Of a stretch of 7,145 nt of DNA, positions 6,121-7,145 are shown piece after piece. This stretch comes from Thermoleophilia bacterium (GTDB lineage Bacteria > Actinomycetota > Thermoleophilia > Gaiellales > Gaiellaceae). The notes under the pieces were generated by a model, which saw nothing but the letters and a program-made list of their open reading frames with translations, did not search any database and had not been told where the DNA came from. The position numbers and the translations under genes were made by a program. The DNA lies in NCBI GenBank assembly GCA_029858755.1, contig JAOUEK010000096.1:1-7145 (forward strand), given 5' to 3'. The first letter of the stretch is position 1. The number at the start of each line of letters is the position of its first letter.

Positions 6121-6161
6121 GGAGCCCGAGCGTAGCGGTCGCTGCCGGTAGGGTGCGCCGC
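6121..6161. promoter_or_regulatory. Compact divergent promoter region between the M24 pair and the M32 gene
   Basis: Only 41 bp separate the two divergent start codons. On the minus strand TACGCT (6134-6129) ends 8 nt before ATG 6120, and there is no Shine-Dalgarno. On the plus strand TAGGGT (6149-6154) ends 7 nt before GTG 6162. Both fit the TANNNT -10 pattern at leaderless spacing. AGGG (6150-6153) could alternatively be the M32 ribosome site, 8 nt from the GTG. No -35 elements are recognised. If the genes are transcribed from here, the promoters must overlap. Confidence 0.4.
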
Positions 6162-7145
6162 GTGGACGCTGGCTTCCGCGAGCTCCGGCAGCGCCTCGCC
6201 GAGGTCTCGGACATCGGTCGCACGGCCGGCGTGCTCGGCTGGGACCAGCGCGTGATGATGCCGGTGCGTGGCACGGAGTCCCGCGCTCAGCAGCTCGCGA
6301 CGCTCACCCGAATCTCGCACGAGAAGTTCACGGACCCCGAGATCGGGCGCCTGCTCGAGACGCTCGCACCGCACGTCGAGTCGCTCCCGTACGACTCCGA
6401 CCACGCCAGCCTGATCCGGATCACGCGGCGGGACTGGGAGAAGGCGCGCCGCGTCCCCGTGGAGCTCCGCGAGCAGATCACGCTCGCGGCAGCCCGCGGC
6501 CACCACGCATGGGTCGACGCGAGGGCGCGCTCGGACTTCGCGTCGTTCCTGCCGCACCTCCGGGCGAACCTCGACCTGCGCCGGCGCTACGCCCACTGCT
6601 TCGAGCCGGAGGACAGCCTCTACACCGCCCTGCTCGACGACTACGAGCCCGGCATGACGACGACCGAGGTGGCGGACGTCTTCGCCGTGCTCGCTCCGGC
6701 GCTCGCCGACCTCGTCGCCTCGGCGCCGTCCGTGGAGGCGTCGTTCCTGCACCAGCCGTTCGACGCGGCGGCGCAGCGCGGCTTCGCGGAGCGCGTGCTG
6801 GAGACGCTCGGCTTCGACGACGGGTCGTGGCGGCTCGACCCGACCGCCCACCCATTCTGCACCTCCTTCTCGAACAGGGACGTGCGGCTGACCACGCGCT
6901 ACAACGAGCACGACCTCGAGTCGATCTGGTCGACGCTGCACGAGGCCGGGCACGGGCTCTACGCCCACGGCATCGCCGACTCGCTCCAGCGGTCGCCGCT
7001 CGCCGGCGCCCCGTCGCTCGGGATCAACGAGTCGCAGAGCCGCACGTGGGAGAACCTCGTCGGCCGCAGCCGACCGTTCTGGGAGCACTGGTACGGGCCG
7101 CTGCAGCAGACCTTCCCCGAGCAGCTCGGGGCCGTCGAGCTCGAC
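6162..7145 (+). CDS. M32-family metallocarboxypeptidase (Taq-type), 3' partial
   Basis: The frame opens at GTG 6162 and stays open for 328 codons to the right edge; M32 enzymes are usually about 500 residues, so roughly a third is missing. These cytosolic zinc carboxypeptidases release C-terminal residues from peptides with broad specificity but poorly after proline. Visible motifs in order: LGWDQRVMMP near residues 25-34 (family N-terminal signature), HPF at 230-232, DVRLT at 240-244, the zinc motif HEAGH at 260-264, third-ligand motif NESQS at 289-293 with E290, then SRTWENLVGRS. H260 to E290 is 30 residues, the same spacing as H276 to E306 in Thermus aquaticus carboxypeptidase. The residue before the ligand Glu is normally His but is Asn here. 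An in-frame GTG at 6153 would add three residues; I prefer 6162 because AGGG lies 8 nt upstream. It faces the M24 peptidase pair, which suggests shared use in peptide degradation. Confidence 0.93.
   Translation, partial: MDAGFRELRQRLAEVSDIGRTAGVLGWDQRVMMPVRGTESRAQQLATLTRISHEKFTDPEIGRLLETLAPHVESLPYDSDHASLIRITRRDWEKARRVPVELREQITLAAARGHHAWVDARARSDFASFLPHLRANLDLRRRYAHCFEPEDSLYTALLDDYEPGMTTTEVADVFAVLAPALADLVASAPSVEASFLHQPFDAAAQRGFAERVLETLGFDDGSWRLDPTAHPFCTSFSNRDVRLTTRYNEHDLESIWSTLHEAGHGLYAHGIADSLQRSPLAGAPSLGINESQSRTWENLVGRSRPFWEHWYGPLQQTFPEQLGAVELD

Noticed and set aside
3780..6135. Long plus-strand ORFs (3780-5036 and 4918-6135) opposite the two M24 genes
   Set aside because: Both mirror well-conserved M24 coding sequence and have low-complexity Arg/Ala/Val composition with no family motif.
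6105..7088. Minus-strand ORF of 327 codons at the right end
   Set aside because: It is the shadow of the M32 carboxypeptidase, whose ordered motifs (HPF, DxRxT, HEAGH, NESQ) show that the plus strand is coding.

Overview
The window is GC-rich bacterial DNA with strong G/C bias at third codon positions, GTG starts and long antisense shadow ORFs. Together with an actinobacterial-type ATPase/TPR regulator, this suggests a high-GC Actinomycetota genome. A Thermoleophilia/Solirubrobacterales-like source is my best guess, but it rests on protein flavour from memory and not on any marker gene.

Layout, left to right. (1) 3-1166, + strand: the C-terminal part of a large NB-ARC/AAA-type ATPase with helical (TPR-like) repeats, cut by the left edge. 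(2) 1185-1481, - strand, convergent with it: a 98-residue protein with an acidic N-terminus, one hydrophobic or signal-like segment and a lysine-rich tail, behind a strong Shine-Dalgarno. (3) 1482-1699: an intergenic stretch with a 33-bp repeat present twice, each copy centred on a hairpin, just past the end of acs. (4) 1700-3652, - strand: acs, a complete AMP-forming acetyl-CoA synthetase. (5) 3653-3797: an intergenic stretch with a terminator-like hairpin and a 15-bp inverted repeat in the acs leader. (6) 3798-4946 and 4981-6120, both - strand: two tandem paralogous M24 metallopeptidases of the aminopeptidase P / prolidase fold, 34 nt apart. (7) 6162-7145, + strand, divergent from the M24 pair across only 41 bp: the N-terminal two thirds of an M32 (Taq-type) carboxypeptidase, cut by the right edge.

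The right half reads as a peptide-catabolism module: two proline-type M24 exopeptidases facing a metallocarboxypeptidase, with acs further downstream to activate acetate. The core is ordinary metabolism. I do not see a new defence, mobile or biosynthetic system. The points most worth a second look are the paired hairpin repeat after acs, the palindrome in the acs leader, the possibly leaderless M24/M32 promoters, the non-standard metal-ligand spacing shared by both M24 paralogues, the His-to-Asn change beside the zinc ligand of the M32 enzyme, and the small lysine-tailed protein.
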